From: Pseudomonas sp. B21_DOA
GTDB taxonomy: Bacteria; Pseudomonadota; Gammaproteobacteria; Pseudomonadales; Pseudomonadaceae
Direction: 5' to 3'
Assembly (NCBI GenBank): GCA_030544685.1
Contig: CP086683.1
Coordinates: 1,240,001 to 1,304,000 of the forward strand
Length of the DNA: 64,000 nucleotides
The notes beneath the pieces are model-generated. The model was not told where the DNA came from, did not search any database, and was given only the letters and a program-made list of their open reading frames with translations. Numbering within the stretch: position 1 is the first letter of the stretch; each line of letters begins with the position of its first letter. A program made the position numbers and the translations under genes. Below are positions 29,962 through 39,659 of this stretch, one piece after another.

Positions 29962-31188
29962 ATGAGCCAGACACTCTTCGATATTCAGCAGGCTGCCGTG
30001 ATCGGCGCGGGCACCATGGGCCGTGGCATTGTCATGTGCCTGGCCAATGCTGGCGTGAGCGTGCAGTGGGTAGATAACAGTCCACAGATGCTCGAGCAAG
30101 CGCTGACAGCGGTCGCCGAAACCTATGCACACAACGTGCGTCAGGGCCGCATCGATCAGGGCGAGGCGGACGCGCGCATTGTTCGCGTCTCTGCGGCGGC
30201 GGATTACGCGGCGATTCGCAATGTCGACCTGGTGATCGAAGCGGTGTACGAAAACCTCGAGCTGAAACAGAAGATCTTTCGCGAACTCGACGGACTGCTC
30301 AAGCCCGAGGCTCTGCTGGCGAGCAACACCTCGGCGCTGGATATCGACGCGATTGCCGCCGCAACCCGGCGCCCGGAACAGGTGCTGGGTCTGCACTTCT
30401 TCAGCCCGGCCCATATCATGAAACTGCTGGAAATCGTGCGCGGTGCGCAAACATCGCCGGCGGCGCTGGAGGCAGCGCTGGCGCTCGGCAAGCGCATGGG
30501 CAAGGTCAGCGTGGTGTCGGGCAACTGTCACGGTTTTATCGGCAACCGCATGCTGCATCCGTATGTACTGGAAGCGCGCAAAATGCTCCTCGAAGGCGCG
30601 TATCCACAGCAGGTGGATGCCGCGCTACAGGGCTTCGGTTTCGCCATGGGACCGTTTCGCATGTACGACGTGGTTGGCATTGATCTGGAGTGGCGTGCCC
30701 GCGAACTGGCTGGCAAAGGGCAGGATGCGCCGGAAGTTCAGGTGGATAACGGCTTGTGCGAACTGGGCCGGTTCGGGCAGAAGTCCGGTAACGGTTACTA
30801 CCACTATGAGCCGGGCAGCCGCCAGGCCGAGCATGATCCTGAAGTGGATGCGCTGGTGCTGCGGGTCAGCGAGGAGCTGGGTTTCCAGCGTCGCGACATC
30901 GGCCCTGAAGAAATCCTTGAGCGCTGTGTGCTGGCGCTGGTTAACGAAGGCGCGAAGATCCTGCAGGAAGGCATAGCCGGCTCAGCCCATGACATCGACC
31001 TGGTGTACTTGAATGGCTATGGCTTTCCAGCGGAGAAGGGCGGGCCGATGGCCTGGGCGGATCAGCAAGGGCTGGCGGACATTCATCAGCGCTTGCTGGC
31101 GCTGGAGACGCGACAGGGCGATCAGTGGAAGCCGGCGCGCTTGATTGGCGAACTGGCGGCGCAGGGGAAGGGGTTTACTGAGCGTTGA
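29962..31188 (+). CDS. 3-hydroxyacyl-CoA dehydrogenase
   Basis: 408-aa NAD-dependent dehydrogenase acting on 3-hydroxyacyl-CoA. The Rossmann domain begins AAVIGAGTMGRGIVMCLANAG. The catalytic region has LASNTSALDIDAIA, LGLHFFSPAHIMKLLEIV (with the active-site His) and GNCHGFIGNRML. Two C-terminal 3HCDH domains follow (about residues 185-285 and 300-390). It has no enoyl-CoA hydratase half, unlike FadB. A YbgC-like thioesterase gene follows in the same direction after a REP pair. Confidence 0.9.
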   Translation: MSQTLFDIQQAAVIGAGTMGRGIVMCLANAGVSVQWVDNSPQMLEQALTAVAETYAHNVRQGRIDQGEADARIVRVSAAADYAAIRNVDLVIEAVYENLELKQKIFRELDGLLKPEALLASNTSALDIDAIAAATRRPEQVLGLHFFSPAHIMKLLEIVRGAQTSPAALEAALALGKRMGKVSVVSGNCHGFIGNRMLHPYVLEARKMLLEGAYPQQVDAALQGFGFAMGPFRMYDVVGIDLEWRARELAGKGQDAPEVQVDNGLCELGRFGQKSGNGYYHYEPGSRQAEHDPEVDALVLRVSEELGFQRRDIGPEEILERCVLALVNEGAKILQEGIAGSAHDIDLVYLNGYGFPAEKGGPMAWADQQGLADIHQRLLALETRQGDQWKPARLIGELAAQGKGFTER

Positions 31189-31208
31189 CACCGGTCGGCT
31201 GTGCTGAC

Positions 31209-31277
31209 TTTCGCGAGCAGGCTCGCTCCCACAGAAGAGCGCGATCCAATGTGGGAGCGAGCCTGCTCGCGAAGGGC
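31209..31277. repeat. Paired inverted REP element
   Basis: TTCGCGAGCAGGCTCGCTCC and GGAGCGAGCCTGCTCGCGAA form a nearly perfect long inverted pair with a spacer of about 25 nt. Confidence 0.88.
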
Positions 31278-31328
31278 CTGCCACGGTTTGAATTAGACTC
31301 GCCGAAAATCCGAAGGAATCCCTGATCA

Positions 31329-31760
31329 ATGCCCAACCCGACACCGCAACGCTGCGACTACCCCCACTTCCAGCCCATCACCACACGCTGGCACGACAAC
31401 GACGCCTACGGTCACGTCAACAACGTCACCTACTACAGCTTCTTCGACACGGCGGTGAACACTTATCTGATCCAGGTCGGTGGCCTGGATATCCATGACG
31501 GCGAAGTGGTGGGATTCGTGGTCAGTTCGGCCTGCGATTATTTTGCCTCGATCGCTTTCCCCGATCTGATCGAGATCGGGCTGCGGGTCGGCAAGCTGGG
31601 CAACAGTTCAGTGCAATACGAACTGGCTGTGTTCAAGGTCGGCGAAAGCGAGGCGTGTGCGGCGGGGCGATTCGTGCATGTGTTTGTCGATCGGGCGAGC
31701 AATCAGCCAGTGCCGATTCCTGCCGGTTTGCGCGGAGCTCTGCAGCGGTTGGTCATCTAA
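31329..31760 (+). CDS. YbgC/4HBT-type acyl-CoA thioesterase
   Basis: 143-aa single-hotdog thioesterase. The active-site segment [20 protein letters not shown] carries the Asp of 4-hydroxybenzoyl-CoA thioesterase-like enzymes. It follows a hydroxyacyl-CoA dehydrogenase gene, so a role in releasing acyl groups from CoA is plausible. A terminator lies directly after the stop. Confidence 0.88.
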   Translation: MPNPTPQRCDYPHFQPITTRWHDNDAYGHVNNVTYYSFFDTAVNTYLIQVGGLDIHDGEVVGFVVSSACDYFASIAFPDLIEIGLRVGKLGNSSVQYELAVFKVGESEACAAGRFVHVFVDRASNQPVPIPAGLRGALQRLVI

Positions 31761-31764
31761 AGGC

Positions 31765-31800
31765 GCAAAAAAATCGCAGCCACAAGGGCTGCGATTTTCG
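31765..31800. terminator. Bidirectional rho-independent terminator
   Basis: AAAAATCGCAGCC-ACAAG-GGCTGCGATTTT, with A/T runs on both sides. It lies between the convergent thioesterase and glycine-zipper genes. Confidence 0.9.
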
Positions 31801-31814
31801 TTCAAGCCTTCGCC

Positions 31815-32300
31815 TTAGTGGTGGCGATAGTACTTGTGATGCTTGCGGTGGCCGTAGGCATGGCCGCGACCTGGATGACCACGGTCGCGGTAATAGCGAC
31901 GGTCATCATGGCGACGGTCGTAACGACGATCATCGTCGTCGCTCTTGTTGCCCATGTAGTTACCCAGCGCGCCGCCCGCGCCGCCACCTGCGGCGGAGCC
32001 AATCAGGCTGCCGGTGGTGCCGCCGAGGCTGCGACCAACCACGTTACCGCCGGCTGCACCCAGTGCACCACCGATGGCCGCTTCGCCGCGGCTGCGTTTG
32101 TCTGCGCCGACTGCGCTACCACCCGCGCCGCCCAGGGCTGCGCCGATGGTGGAACCTGTATTGCCGCCTAGCGATTGACCGACGACCGAGCCAAGAACCC
32201 CGCCCAATGCGCCGCCCACACCTGCTTCGGTGGTGCCTCCGGCAGAAGCGAAGCCACTGACCAGGCCAAGGGACAACAAGAGAATCGAGGAGAACTTCAT
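31815..32300 (-). CDS. Glycine-zipper envelope protein with His-rich tail
   Basis: 161-aa exported protein. A signal peptide (SSILLLSLGLVSGFASA) is followed by about 90 residues of glycine-zipper repeats (GGALGGVLGSVVGQSLGG and similar) that usually pack into membranes. The last ~45 residues are highly charged and rich in Asp, Arg, His and Tyr (HGHRKHHKYYRHH-like), which suggests metal or surface binding. I cannot assign a specific function. A palindromic operator-like site lies about 85 bp upstream. Confidence 0.8.
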   Translation of the reverse strand: MKFSSILLLSLGLVSGFASAGGTTEAGVGGALGGVLGSVVGQSLGGNTGSTIGAALGGAGGSAVGADKRSRGEAAIGGALGAAGGNVVGRSLGGTTGSLIGSAAGGGAGGALGNYMGNKSDDDDRRYDRRHDDRRYYRDRGHPGRGHAYGHRKHHKYYRHH

Positions 32301-32384
32301 AGAGGATGAGCCTCAAAGGGATGACGGCGCCGATCCTGAGGCTCTGCAATGGGCGTGACAATCGAAATCCGACGAATAACACGA

Positions 32385-32396
32385 CTTGTATACAAG
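32385..32396. promoter_or_regulatory. Perfect palindrome CTTGTATACAAG, GntR-type operator candidate
   Basis: The 12-bp palindrome has the TTGTATACAA core common for FCD-type GntR regulators. On the minus strand it falls in the 17-bp spacer of a possible TTGCAA / GTTATT promoter for the glycine-zipper gene. Confidence 0.5.
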
Positions 32397-32462
32397 ATTG
32401 CAAGTTACTGTTTTTTCACCGGAACTTAACCGATTTTCGCCGGTCTTTAGCTACTTCGGACA

Positions 32463-32492
32463 GGCCGTTTTTATGCAAAAACGGCCTTTTTT
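32463..32492 (+). terminator. Rho-independent terminator with no upstream plus-strand gene
   Basis: GGCCGTTTTT-ATGC-AAAAACGGCC followed by TTTTTT. The nearest plus-strand gene ends at 31760 and has its own terminator, so this one probably ends an unannotated short transcript. Confidence 0.75.
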
Positions 32493-32544
32493 GTGGGCGT
32501 TCAAAACTTGCAGGCAGGAAGAAATGTATTGAATGTCCCAGCGC

Positions 32545-32610
32545 CTCGCGAGCAAGCTCGCTCCCACATTTGAAACGCATTCCAATGTGGGAGCGAGCTT
32601 GCTCGCGAAT
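32545..32610. repeat. Paired inverted REP element
   Basis: CTCGCGAGCAAGCTCGCTCC and GGAGCGAGCTTGCTCGCGAA face each other just after the fdhF stop codon. Confidence 0.88.
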
Positions 32611-32630
32611 AGGCCGGTACTGACACCCCT

Positions 32631-34978
32631 TCAGGCCGATTTAGCCATGATCAACCCCGTCTCACTCGCCGCCTCCAGCCGGATCGCAATGAACTTCGAC
32701 GTCGGCGTGTGGCTGCCATCGCCCGTACTTTCCAGCGGCACCAGCGGATTGACCTCCGGATAGTATGCCGCCGCCTGCCCCGCAGGAATATCGAACGCCA
32801 ACAATGTAAAACCTTTCACGCGGCGCTCACGACCATCGTCCCAGATCGACACGATGTCGGCCTTCTGTCCCGGACGGAAGCCCAGACGAATGATGTCGGC
32901 CTCGTTGGCGAACAGCACGTCACGCTGGCCCTTCACGCCGCGATAACGGTCGTCGAGACCATAGATCGTCGTGTTGTACTGATCGTGGGAACGCATCGAT
33001 TGCAGGATCAGATCCGGCACTTGCCCAGTGGCACGGGTGCGCTCGTGGACCAGATCCTTCGGCAACTGGTTCGCGCGGAAATTGGCACGGCCCGACGGCG
33101 TGTTCCACTTGCGAGCGCCAGCGGAGTTGCCCAGATAGAAACCGCCCGGGTTCTTGATCTTGTCGTTGAAGTCCTTGAAGTTCGGGATGGTATCGGCGAT
33201 CAGTTCGCGAATGCGCCCGTAATCGGCCACCAGCCAGTTCCAGTCCACCGGTTGGCTGCCCAGTGTCGCGGCAGCGATGCCGGCGATGATCGACGGCTCC
33301 GAGCGCATCTGGTTCGACAGCGGCTGCAGTTGCCCGTTGGAGGCGTGGACCATGCTGAACGAGTCTTCCACGGTGACCGCTTGCGGCCCTTCGGTCTGGA
33401 TGTCGATGTCGGTACGGCCCAGGCACGGCAGGATCAGCGCGTCTTTACCGTGAGCGAGGTGGCTGCGGTTGAGTTTGGTGCTGATCTGCACGGTCAGGTC
33501 ACAGTTGCGCAGCGCTTCGAAGGTGCGCGAGCTGTCCGGCGTGGCCTGGGCAAAGTTGCCGCCCAAGCCGATGAACACCTTGGCGCGACCTTCGGCCATC
33601 GCATGGATTGCCTCGACCACGTTGTGACCGTTATGACGCGGCACCTTAAACTGGAAGCGACGCTCCAGCGAATCGAGGAACGCCACCGGCGGACGCTCGT
33701 TGATGCCCATGGTGCGGTCGCCCTGCACATTGCTGTGGCCGCGCACCGGGCACAGACCGGCGCCCGGTTTGCCGATGTTGCCGCGCAGCAGCATCAGGTT
33801 GGCGATTTCCTGGATGGTCGGCACCGAATGACGGTGCTGGGTGATGCCCATGGCCCAGCACATGATCACGTTCTTGCCTTTGGCGTACATGCGCGCGGCT
33901 TGCTCGATCTCGACCAGCGTCAGGCCGGACTGCTCGACGATCTGCTCCCACGAGGTGTCGTCGACGATGGCGAGGTACTCCAGCACGTTGGCGCTGTGGG
34001 CATTGAGAAAATCATGGTCGAACACCGCCGGCTCGCCAGCCTTCTGTGCATCGCGTTCCCATTGCAGGAGGAACTTGGCCATGCCGCGCAGCACCGCCAT
34101 GTCGCCGCCGAGTGCCGGGCGGAAGTACGCGGTGTTGGTCGGCTTGTCGCCATTGGTGAGCATTTCGATCGGGTGCTGGGGATGCTGGAAACGCTCCAGA
34201 CCGCGTTCTTTCAGCGGGTTGATGCATACCACTTGGGCGCCGCGTTTCACTGCTTCACGCAATGGTTCGAGCATGCGCGGATGGTTGGTGCCGGGGTTCT
34301 GGCCCCAGACGAAAATCGCGTCGGCGTGCTCGAAGTCGTCGAAAGTCACGGTGCCTTTGCCGACCCCGACACTCTGCGCCAACGCCACGCCGCTGGCCTC
34401 GTGGCACATGTTCGAGCAGTCAGGGAAATTGTTGGTGCCGTAAGCCCGCACGAACAGCTGATACAGATACGCCGCTTCATTGCTGGCGCGGCCCGAGGTG
34501 TAGAACTCGGCCTGATCCGGGCTTGGCAGATTGCGCAGGTGCTTGCCGATCAGGGCAAAGGCATCTTCCCAACTGATCGGCTTGTAGCGATCGGACTCGG
34601 CGTCGTAGACCATCGGCTCGGTCAGGCGACCCTGATATTCCAGCCAGTAATCGCTCTGCTCCAGCAGGAAGTGACGCTGTGCTTGGCGAAGAATTTCGCA
34701 TCGACGCGACGCTTGGTCGCTTCCCAGTTCACCGCTTTGGCGCCGTTCTCACAGAACTTGACCATGCCGCTTTCCGGCGAATCACCCCAGGCGCAACCCG
34801 GGCAGTCGAAACCGCCGTTCTGGTTGGTCTTGAGCATCATGCGCAGGTTTTTCAGGGCGTTGTCGCTGGTCAGCCACGCCTGGGCCACACTGATCAGGGC
34901 GCCCCAGCCGCCGGCGGCACCTTTGTAAGGCTTGTAACGCGGGACAGGTTTCTGGTCGGCTTGATGATGTTGGCTCAC
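32631..34978 (-). CDS. FdhF/YdeP-family molybdopterin oxidoreductase (single-base frameshift)
   Basis: About 782-aa molybdenum enzyme related to formate dehydrogenase alpha subunits. It begins with a GTG at 34978 that overlaps the fdhD stop (GTGA). The N terminus has an Fe-S-type Cys pair (GGFDCPGCAWGDSPE). Later blocks include YTSGRASNEAAYLYQ, DCSNMCHEASGVALA, VWGQNPGTNHPRM and a C-terminal molybdopterin-binding domain (LILQSMRSHDQYNTTIYG). The frame breaks at about 34667; one more base at the GG pair (CC on the coding strand) restores SVTSLLEQSDYWLEYQ. Formate as substrate is probable but not proved. Confidence 0.88.
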
Positions 34979-35814
34979 GCTTGATTCTCCATCGCGGGGC
35001 TGTACACCCGCGGCGCACTTTTCTGCGGCAGGTGGATGAGATTGAGGTTGTGGCGCCGGGCCCATTGCACGGCCAGGCCGGTGGGTGCCGACAGGCTGAC
35101 CAGGGTCTGGATGCCGGCACGCAAGACTTTCTGGATCAATTCGAGGCTGCAACGGCTGGTGACGATCGCCAGCCCGCCCTCTGTGGATATCTTCTGGCGG
35201 ATCAGTCCGCCGATCAGCTTGTCCAGCGCGTTATGGCGGCCGATGTCTTCGCGGCCGAGCAGCAAGTCACCGCTGGCATTCATGAACACCGCCGCATGCA
35301 CCGCGCCGCAGTGTTGGCCGAGCGGCTGGAACGCGCCGATGCGCTGGCGCAAGCCGTCGAGCCATTCGATCGGTGGCAAGGCTGCGCCAGGCAATACCTT
35401 GAGATCAGGCAACGCCTGTTCAACCGCTTCGACGCCGCACAATCCGCAACCGCTGGTGCCGGCCAACTGCCGACGCTGTTGCTTGAGGTTCCAGAATGCG
35501 CGATTGGCGATGGTCACCTGCGCGTATTGCGCCGAGCCTGCACCCGTCAGTTGCAGATCGTAGATATCGCTGGCGTCTTCGATGATGCCGCTGCCGAGGC
35601 TGAAACCGACGATGAAATCTTCGAGGTCGGTCGGGGTGACCAGCATCACTGCCTGGCTGATGCCGTTGTAGGCGATCGCCAACGCGACTTCCTCGGCCAG
35701 CGCGGTGCTGGCCGATGCCTCAAGGGGTAGATCGCTGTAGCTGTAGGTCTGGCTGGCGGCAGGCGCGGGCGTTTCGATTGCTGGCGCCGCGCAGGCTGGG
35801 CGCTTGGCGTTCAT
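34975..35814 (-). CDS. fdhD: Formate dehydrogenase accessory sulfurtransferase FdhD
   Basis: 279-aa protein that delivers sulfur to the molybdenum cofactor of formate dehydrogenases. It has the conserved Cys loop GTSGCGLCGVEAVEQ and segments LLGREDIGRHNALDKLIGG and IVTSRCSLELIQKV. Its stop overlaps the GTG of the downstream fdhF-like gene, so the accessory protein and its client are translationally coupled. Confidence 0.93.
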   Translation of the reverse strand: MNAKRPACAAPAIETPAPAASQTYSYSDLPLEASASTALAEEVALAIAYNGISQAVMLVTPTDLEDFIVGFSLGSGIIEDASDIYDLQLTGAGSAQYAQVTIANRAFWNLKQQRRQLAGTSGCGLCGVEAVEQALPDLKVLPGAALPPIEWLDGLRQRIGAFQPLGQHCGAVHAAVFMNASGDLLLGREDIGRHNALDKLIGGLIRQKISTEGGLAIVTSRCSLELIQKVLRAGIQTLVSLSAPTGLAVQWARRHNLNLIHLPQKSAPRVYSPAMENQA

Positions 35815-35906
35815 GGCATCACCGACGGTTTGATCTAGGTCAAGACTAGGCGCGGCAAGTTGTCGCGTCTAATCGCTATTACCGATCTACCGATAGATGC
35901 CGTCGA

Positions 35907-36792
35907 TCAAGCGTCGTTTGGTGATTTTTGATAGAGCGCGAAACAGGCTTCCGCCAGCGCTGAGCGGGGTGCCCTCGTCGCATGATCAGCCCCAGCGGCG
36001 CGAGGGTGTGGGCATTTTCGATCGGTTGCAGACGCAGATGATCGGCGAGGGTTTCCGCGCCGCCGTCGAGGGGCATGATCGCGCAGCAAAACCGCCGTGG
36101 ACCGCTTGCAGCAATTGATGCACGGCATCGGTTTGCAGCAGCGGTTGCGGCGTCAGGCCACGGCTGTGGAAGTTGTGGTCGATGGACTGGCGAAAATGCA
36201 TGCCGCTGGTGAGCATGCACAGCGGCAGTTCGATCAGCGATTCCCAGCTCAGCGGTGCTTCGCCGAAGCTGAACGAGCGCTCGTCGTAGAGCAGGCCCAT
36301 GCGCGTTTCGTTGAAGGCCAGCGAATCGAAGCGCTCGCTGTCCAGACGTTCCAGATACGACACGCCGATGTCGATGCGGTTGTTCGCCAGGTGTTCGAGC
36401 ACCTGCTCCGAGCTCAGCGACGACAGCTCGAAGCGCAGTTCCGGATGCGCCGCGTGCAGACGTTGCATCAGCGGCAACGGATCGAAACTCGACAGCGGCA
36501 CCACACCCAGGCGCAGCGTACCGATCAGGTTGCCGCGACAGGCCGCCGCTTCCGCCTGCAGGCCATCGTAAGCCGCCAGCACCGTACGCGCCCACGCCAG
36601 CACGCGTTCGCCCGGTGCGGTGAAGCCTTCGAAGCGCTGGCCACGGTTGACCAATGGCAGATCAAGTTCTTCTTCGAGGCTGCGCAAACGCATCGACAGG
36701 GTCGGCTGGGTAATGTGGCAGCGCGCGGCGGCCTGGCCGAAATGGCGGGTTTCGTCGAGGGCGATGAGGAATTTCAGCTGCTTGATGTCCAT
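35907..36792 (-). CDS. LysR-family regulator upstream of fdhD (two single-base frameshifts)
   Basis: 295-aa transcriptional regulator after repair. The winged helix lies at residues 1-60 (FLIALDETRHFGQAAARCHI, TQPTLSMRLRSLEEEL) and the effector domain follows. The frame breaks twice near the end. One T is missing from the T4 run (A run on the plus strand at 36088-36091), restoring HGGFCCAIMPLDGG. One G is missing from the G3 run (C run at 35972-35974), restoring RRGAPRSALAEACFALYQ and a stop at 35907. It precedes fdhD and fdhF in the same direction, so it may control them. Confidence 0.85.
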
Positions 36793-36930
36793 CTTCGCTC
36801 CGGGCGGTTGGCGGGGTGTGGCGATTCTACCGCCTGCGGCGCGGCAGCGTCATTGGTCGGACTGGAACCGGGTTCGGCTGGGGTGGTCTAGGCTTGGACG
36901 ACTGACCCTTTATTCCATGGAGTGAATGCA

Positions 36931-37371
36931 ATGAGCCTTTTGAGTTTTGTCAAAGAAGCCGGTGAGAAACTGCTTGATCTGTTGACTCCCGGAAACGCCA
37001 ATGCCAGCGAGCAGTTGAAGGAACATATCAGCAAGGTCGGGCTGGGCAATCCCAACGTGCAGGCGACCGTGGATGGCGACAAGGTGACAATCACCGGTGA
37101 GGTGGCAAGCCAGGAAGAGAAGGAAAAGATTCTGCTCGCGGTGGGCAACATTGCGGGCGTAGGCAGTGTCGATGATCAGATCACGGTGACCGGACCGGTC
37201 GTCGTGGCTGCCGAGTTTGTCGAGGTCAAGGCAGGTGACACGCTCAGTGCGATTTCCCTGCGCGTCTATGGCAATGCCAACCAGTACGAGAAGATTTTCG
37301 AAGCCAACAAACCGATGCTCAAGGATGTGAACAAGATTTATCCGGGGCAAAAGCTGCGCATTCCAAAATAA
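36931..37371 (+). CDS. BON and LysM domain protein (YgaU/Kbp-like)
   Basis: 146-aa protein related to E. coli YgaU, a potassium-binding cytoplasmic protein. It has a BON domain (about residues 20-85: VQATVDGDKVTITGEVASQE) and a C-terminal LysM domain (about residues 95-145: VKAGDTLSAISLRVYGNANQ, IYPGQKLRIPK). No signal peptide is visible. The ATG at 36931 is chosen with GGAG eight bases upstream; a GTG nine bases earlier is also in frame. Confidence 0.9.
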   Translation: MSLLSFVKEAGEKLLDLLTPGNANASEQLKEHISKVGLGNPNVQATVDGDKVTITGEVASQEEKEKILLAVGNIAGVGSVDDQITVTGPVVVAAEFVEVKAGDTLSAISLRVYGNANQYEKIFEANKPMLKDVNKIYPGQKLRIPK

Positions 37372-37383
37372 CGCGCTGTCCAT

Positions 37384-37487
37384 GTAGGCGCTGCCGAAGG
37401 CTCGGGCCGCGATCGGACGATCTTTTGAGCTTGTTTCAATCAAGGGCAAGATCAAAAGATCGCTGCCTTGGGCAGCTCCTACAAGGA
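37384..37487. repeat. GTAGGNGCTGCCGAAGGCT-type inverted repeat, second copy
   Basis: Diverged copy of the 13464-13550 family: GGCGCTGCCGAAGGCT on the left, GATCTTTTGA / ATCAAAAGATC arms and GGGCAGCTCCTAC on the right. Confidence 0.75.
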
Positions 37488-38150
37488 TCAGAGTCCGGTG
37501 ATGAGATCGCGGTAGTCCTCGACTGCGGCAAACTCGGCCGTGTCCTTGGGCCCTTTGCGGCTGTCCGGTTCTTTCACCGCGAGCAGATGCGCTACGCCAA
37601 AATCCCGCGCACTGCGCAGGATCGGCAAGGTGTCGTCGATAAACAGGCTGCGCGCCGGATCAAACCCGATGTCCGCCTGCAAGGCATCCCAGAACTGCGG
37701 GTTCTCCTTGGGATAACCATAGTCGTGCGAGCTGATCAGCCGTTCGAAGTACGGTGCCAGTTCAATCCGTTCCAGTTTCAACGACAACGAATCGCGGTGC
37801 GCGTTGGTGATCATGATCACCCGTTTGCCGGCGCGTTTGATCGCGTCGAGAAAGGTGTCGGCATCCGCGCGCAGGGCGATCAAGTGGGCGGTTTCCTGTT
37901 TCAGTTCGCGCACCGATAATTTCAGTTCCGCGCTCCAGAAATCCAGGCAGTACCACTGCAACTGGCCGGCGTGGCGTTCGAACAGCGGCTGCAATTCCAG
38001 CTCGGCCATGGCCCGGCTGATGCCGTGCAGTTCGGCGTAGCGCTGGGGCAGGTGCTCGAGCCAGAAGTGGTTGTCGAAGTGCAGATCCAGCAGCGTACCG
38101 TCCATGTCGAGCAGAACGGTATCGATGTCGGACCACGGTAAAGAAGGCAT
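37488..38150 (-). CDS. yrfG: HAD-family GMP/IMP nucleotidase YrfG
   Basis: 220-aa HAD phosphatase that dephosphorylates purine mononucleotides in E. coli. The nucleophile motif is LLDMDGTLLDL (Asp15), motif II MITNAHRDS, and motif III/IV PKENPQFWDAL and SLFIDDTLPIL. It is divergent from nudE, a pairing seen in other gammaproteobacteria. Confidence 0.9.
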   Translation of the reverse strand: MPSLPWSDIDTVLLDMDGTLLDLHFDNHFWLEHLPQRYAELHGISRAMAELELQPLFERHAGQLQWYCLDFWSAELKLSVRELKQETAHLIALRADADTFLDAIKRAGKRVIMITNAHRDSLSLKLERIELAPYFERLISSHDYGYPKENPQFWDALQADIGFDPARSLFIDDTLPILRSARDFGVAHLLAVKEPDSRKGPKDTAEFAAVEDYRDLITGL

Positions 38151-38238
38151 GGCAACGTCTCGAACGGTGAAAGGATATCCGACGCAAACAATCGGGAAAG
38201 CCGCGTTATAGTAGCGCGTTCACGCCAAGGAGCTTTGC

Positions 38239-38808
38239 ATGCGCCAGAAACCCACCGTACTCGCCCGCGAGATCGTCGCCACCAGTCGCCTGTTTCGCGT
38301 CGAAGAACTCAAGCTGCGATTTTCCAATGGCGTGGAGCGCACCTATGAGCGTCTGGTCGGCAAGGGTGCGGGCTACGGCGCGGTGATGATCGTCGCGATG
38401 CTTGATGCCGAACACGCGGTGTTGATCGAGGAATATTGCGGCGGCACCGACGAGTACGAATTGTCTCTGCCCAAAGGCTTGATTGAGCCGGGCGAAGACG
38501 TGCTGGCGGCGGCCGAGCGGGAGCTCAAGGAAGAAGCCGGTTATGGCGCGCGCCAACTTGAACATTTGACCGAACTGTCGCTGTCACCCGGTTACATGAG
38601 CCAGAAGATCCAAGTGGTGCTGGCCACCGATCTCTACGAAGAACGGCTGGAAGGCGATGAGCCGGAGCCGATGCGGGTCGACAGGGTCAACCTGCGCGAA
38701 CTGTCGGCGCTGGCGCTGAATCCGCAATTTACCGAAGGCCGCGCATTGGCGGCGCTGTATTTGACCCGTGATCTGCTGCGCCAGCGCGGGATGTTCAGCT
38801 ATGAGTGA
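38239..38808 (+). CDS. nudE: ADP compounds hydrolase NudE
   Basis: 189-aa Nudix hydrolase of ADP-ribose, NADH and Ap(n)A-type compounds. The Nudix box spans GLIEPGEDVLAAAERELKEE with the REXXEE core. The C-terminal SPGYMSQKIQVVLATDLYEE is typical of NudE. It is immediately followed by cysQ. Confidence 0.92.
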   Translation: MRQKPTVLAREIVATSRLFRVEELKLRFSNGVERTYERLVGKGAGYGAVMIVAMLDAEHAVLIEEYCGGTDEYELSLPKGLIEPGEDVLAAAERELKEEAGYGARQLEHLTELSLSPGYMSQKIQVVLATDLYEERLEGDEPEPMRVDRVNLRELSALALNPQFTEGRALAALYLTRDLLRQRGMFSYE

Positions 38809-38815
38809 GACCTCG

Positions 38816-39643
38816 ATGAATTTTCCCCATCCGCTGATGGCACCGGTAATTGAGTTGGCTTTACAGGCTGGCGAGGCAATTCTGCCGTTCTGGCGTGCCG
38901 GCGTTGAAGTCACCGCCAAGTCCGATGATTCGCCGGTGACGGCCGCCGATCTGGCTGCGCATCATCTTATCGTCGCCGGGCTGACGGCGCTGGATCCGAG
39001 CATTCCGGTGCTCTCGGAAGAGGACGCCGATATCCCGCAGAGCGTGCGCGCCAGTTGGCAGCGCTGGTGGCTGGTGGATCCGCTGGACGGTACCAAGGAA
39101 TTCATCAGTGGCAGTGAGGAATTCACCGTGAACATCGCGCTGATTGAAAATGGCCGGGTGGTGTTTGGCGTGGTGACGATGCCGACCAACGGTCGCTTTT
39201 ACGTCGGCGGTGCCGGACTCGGTGCCTGGCGTGGCGACAAGAGTGGTACGCCGACGGCGATTCAGGTGCGCGATGTGCCTGCACCGGGGGAGGCGTTTAC
39301 CGTGGTGGCCAGCCGTCGACATTCTAGTCCGGAGCAAGAGCGTTTGCTGGCCGGGTTGAGCGCCAGTCTCGGTGAGCTGCAACTGGCCAATATCGGCAGT
39401 TCCTTGAAGTTCTGCCTGTTGGCCGAAGGTGCTGCCGATTGCTATCCACGCCTGGCGCCGACTTCGCAGTGGGACACGGCGGCAGCGCAGGGCGTGCTGG
39501 AAGGGGCTGGTGGCGAAGTGCTCGATCTGCGCGGTGAAGCGTTTTGTTATCCGGCGCGGGAATCGCTGTTGAACGAGTTCTTTCTGGCGCTGCCGGCGAA
39601 GGCTGCGTGGCGAGCTCGGTTGTTGGAGTTGGCCCGAGGTTAA
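38816..39643 (+). CDS. cysQ: 3'(2'),5'-bisphosphate nucleotidase CysQ
   Basis: 275-aa magnesium-dependent phosphatase that clears PAP formed in sulfate assimilation. Inositol-monophosphatase-family motifs are visible: PVTAADLAAHH, VLSEEDADIP, the metal site WWLVDPLDGTKEFI and APTSQWDTAAAQGVLEGAGG. The start at 38816 (MNFPHPLM) is preferred; an ATG at 38801 would overlap nudE by eight bases. Co-transcribed with nudE. Confidence 0.92.
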   Translation: MNFPHPLMAPVIELALQAGEAILPFWRAGVEVTAKSDDSPVTAADLAAHHLIVAGLTALDPSIPVLSEEDADIPQSVRASWQRWWLVDPLDGTKEFISGSEEFTVNIALIENGRVVFGVVTMPTNGRFYVGGAGLGAWRGDKSGTPTAIQVRDVPAPGEAFTVVASRRHSSPEQERLLAGLSASLGELQLANIGSSLKFCLLAEGAADCYPRLAPTSQWDTAAAQGVLEGAGGEVLDLRGEAFCYPARESLLNEFFLALPAKAAWRARLLELARG

Positions 39644-39659
39644 TGTTCTGATCCGGAAT

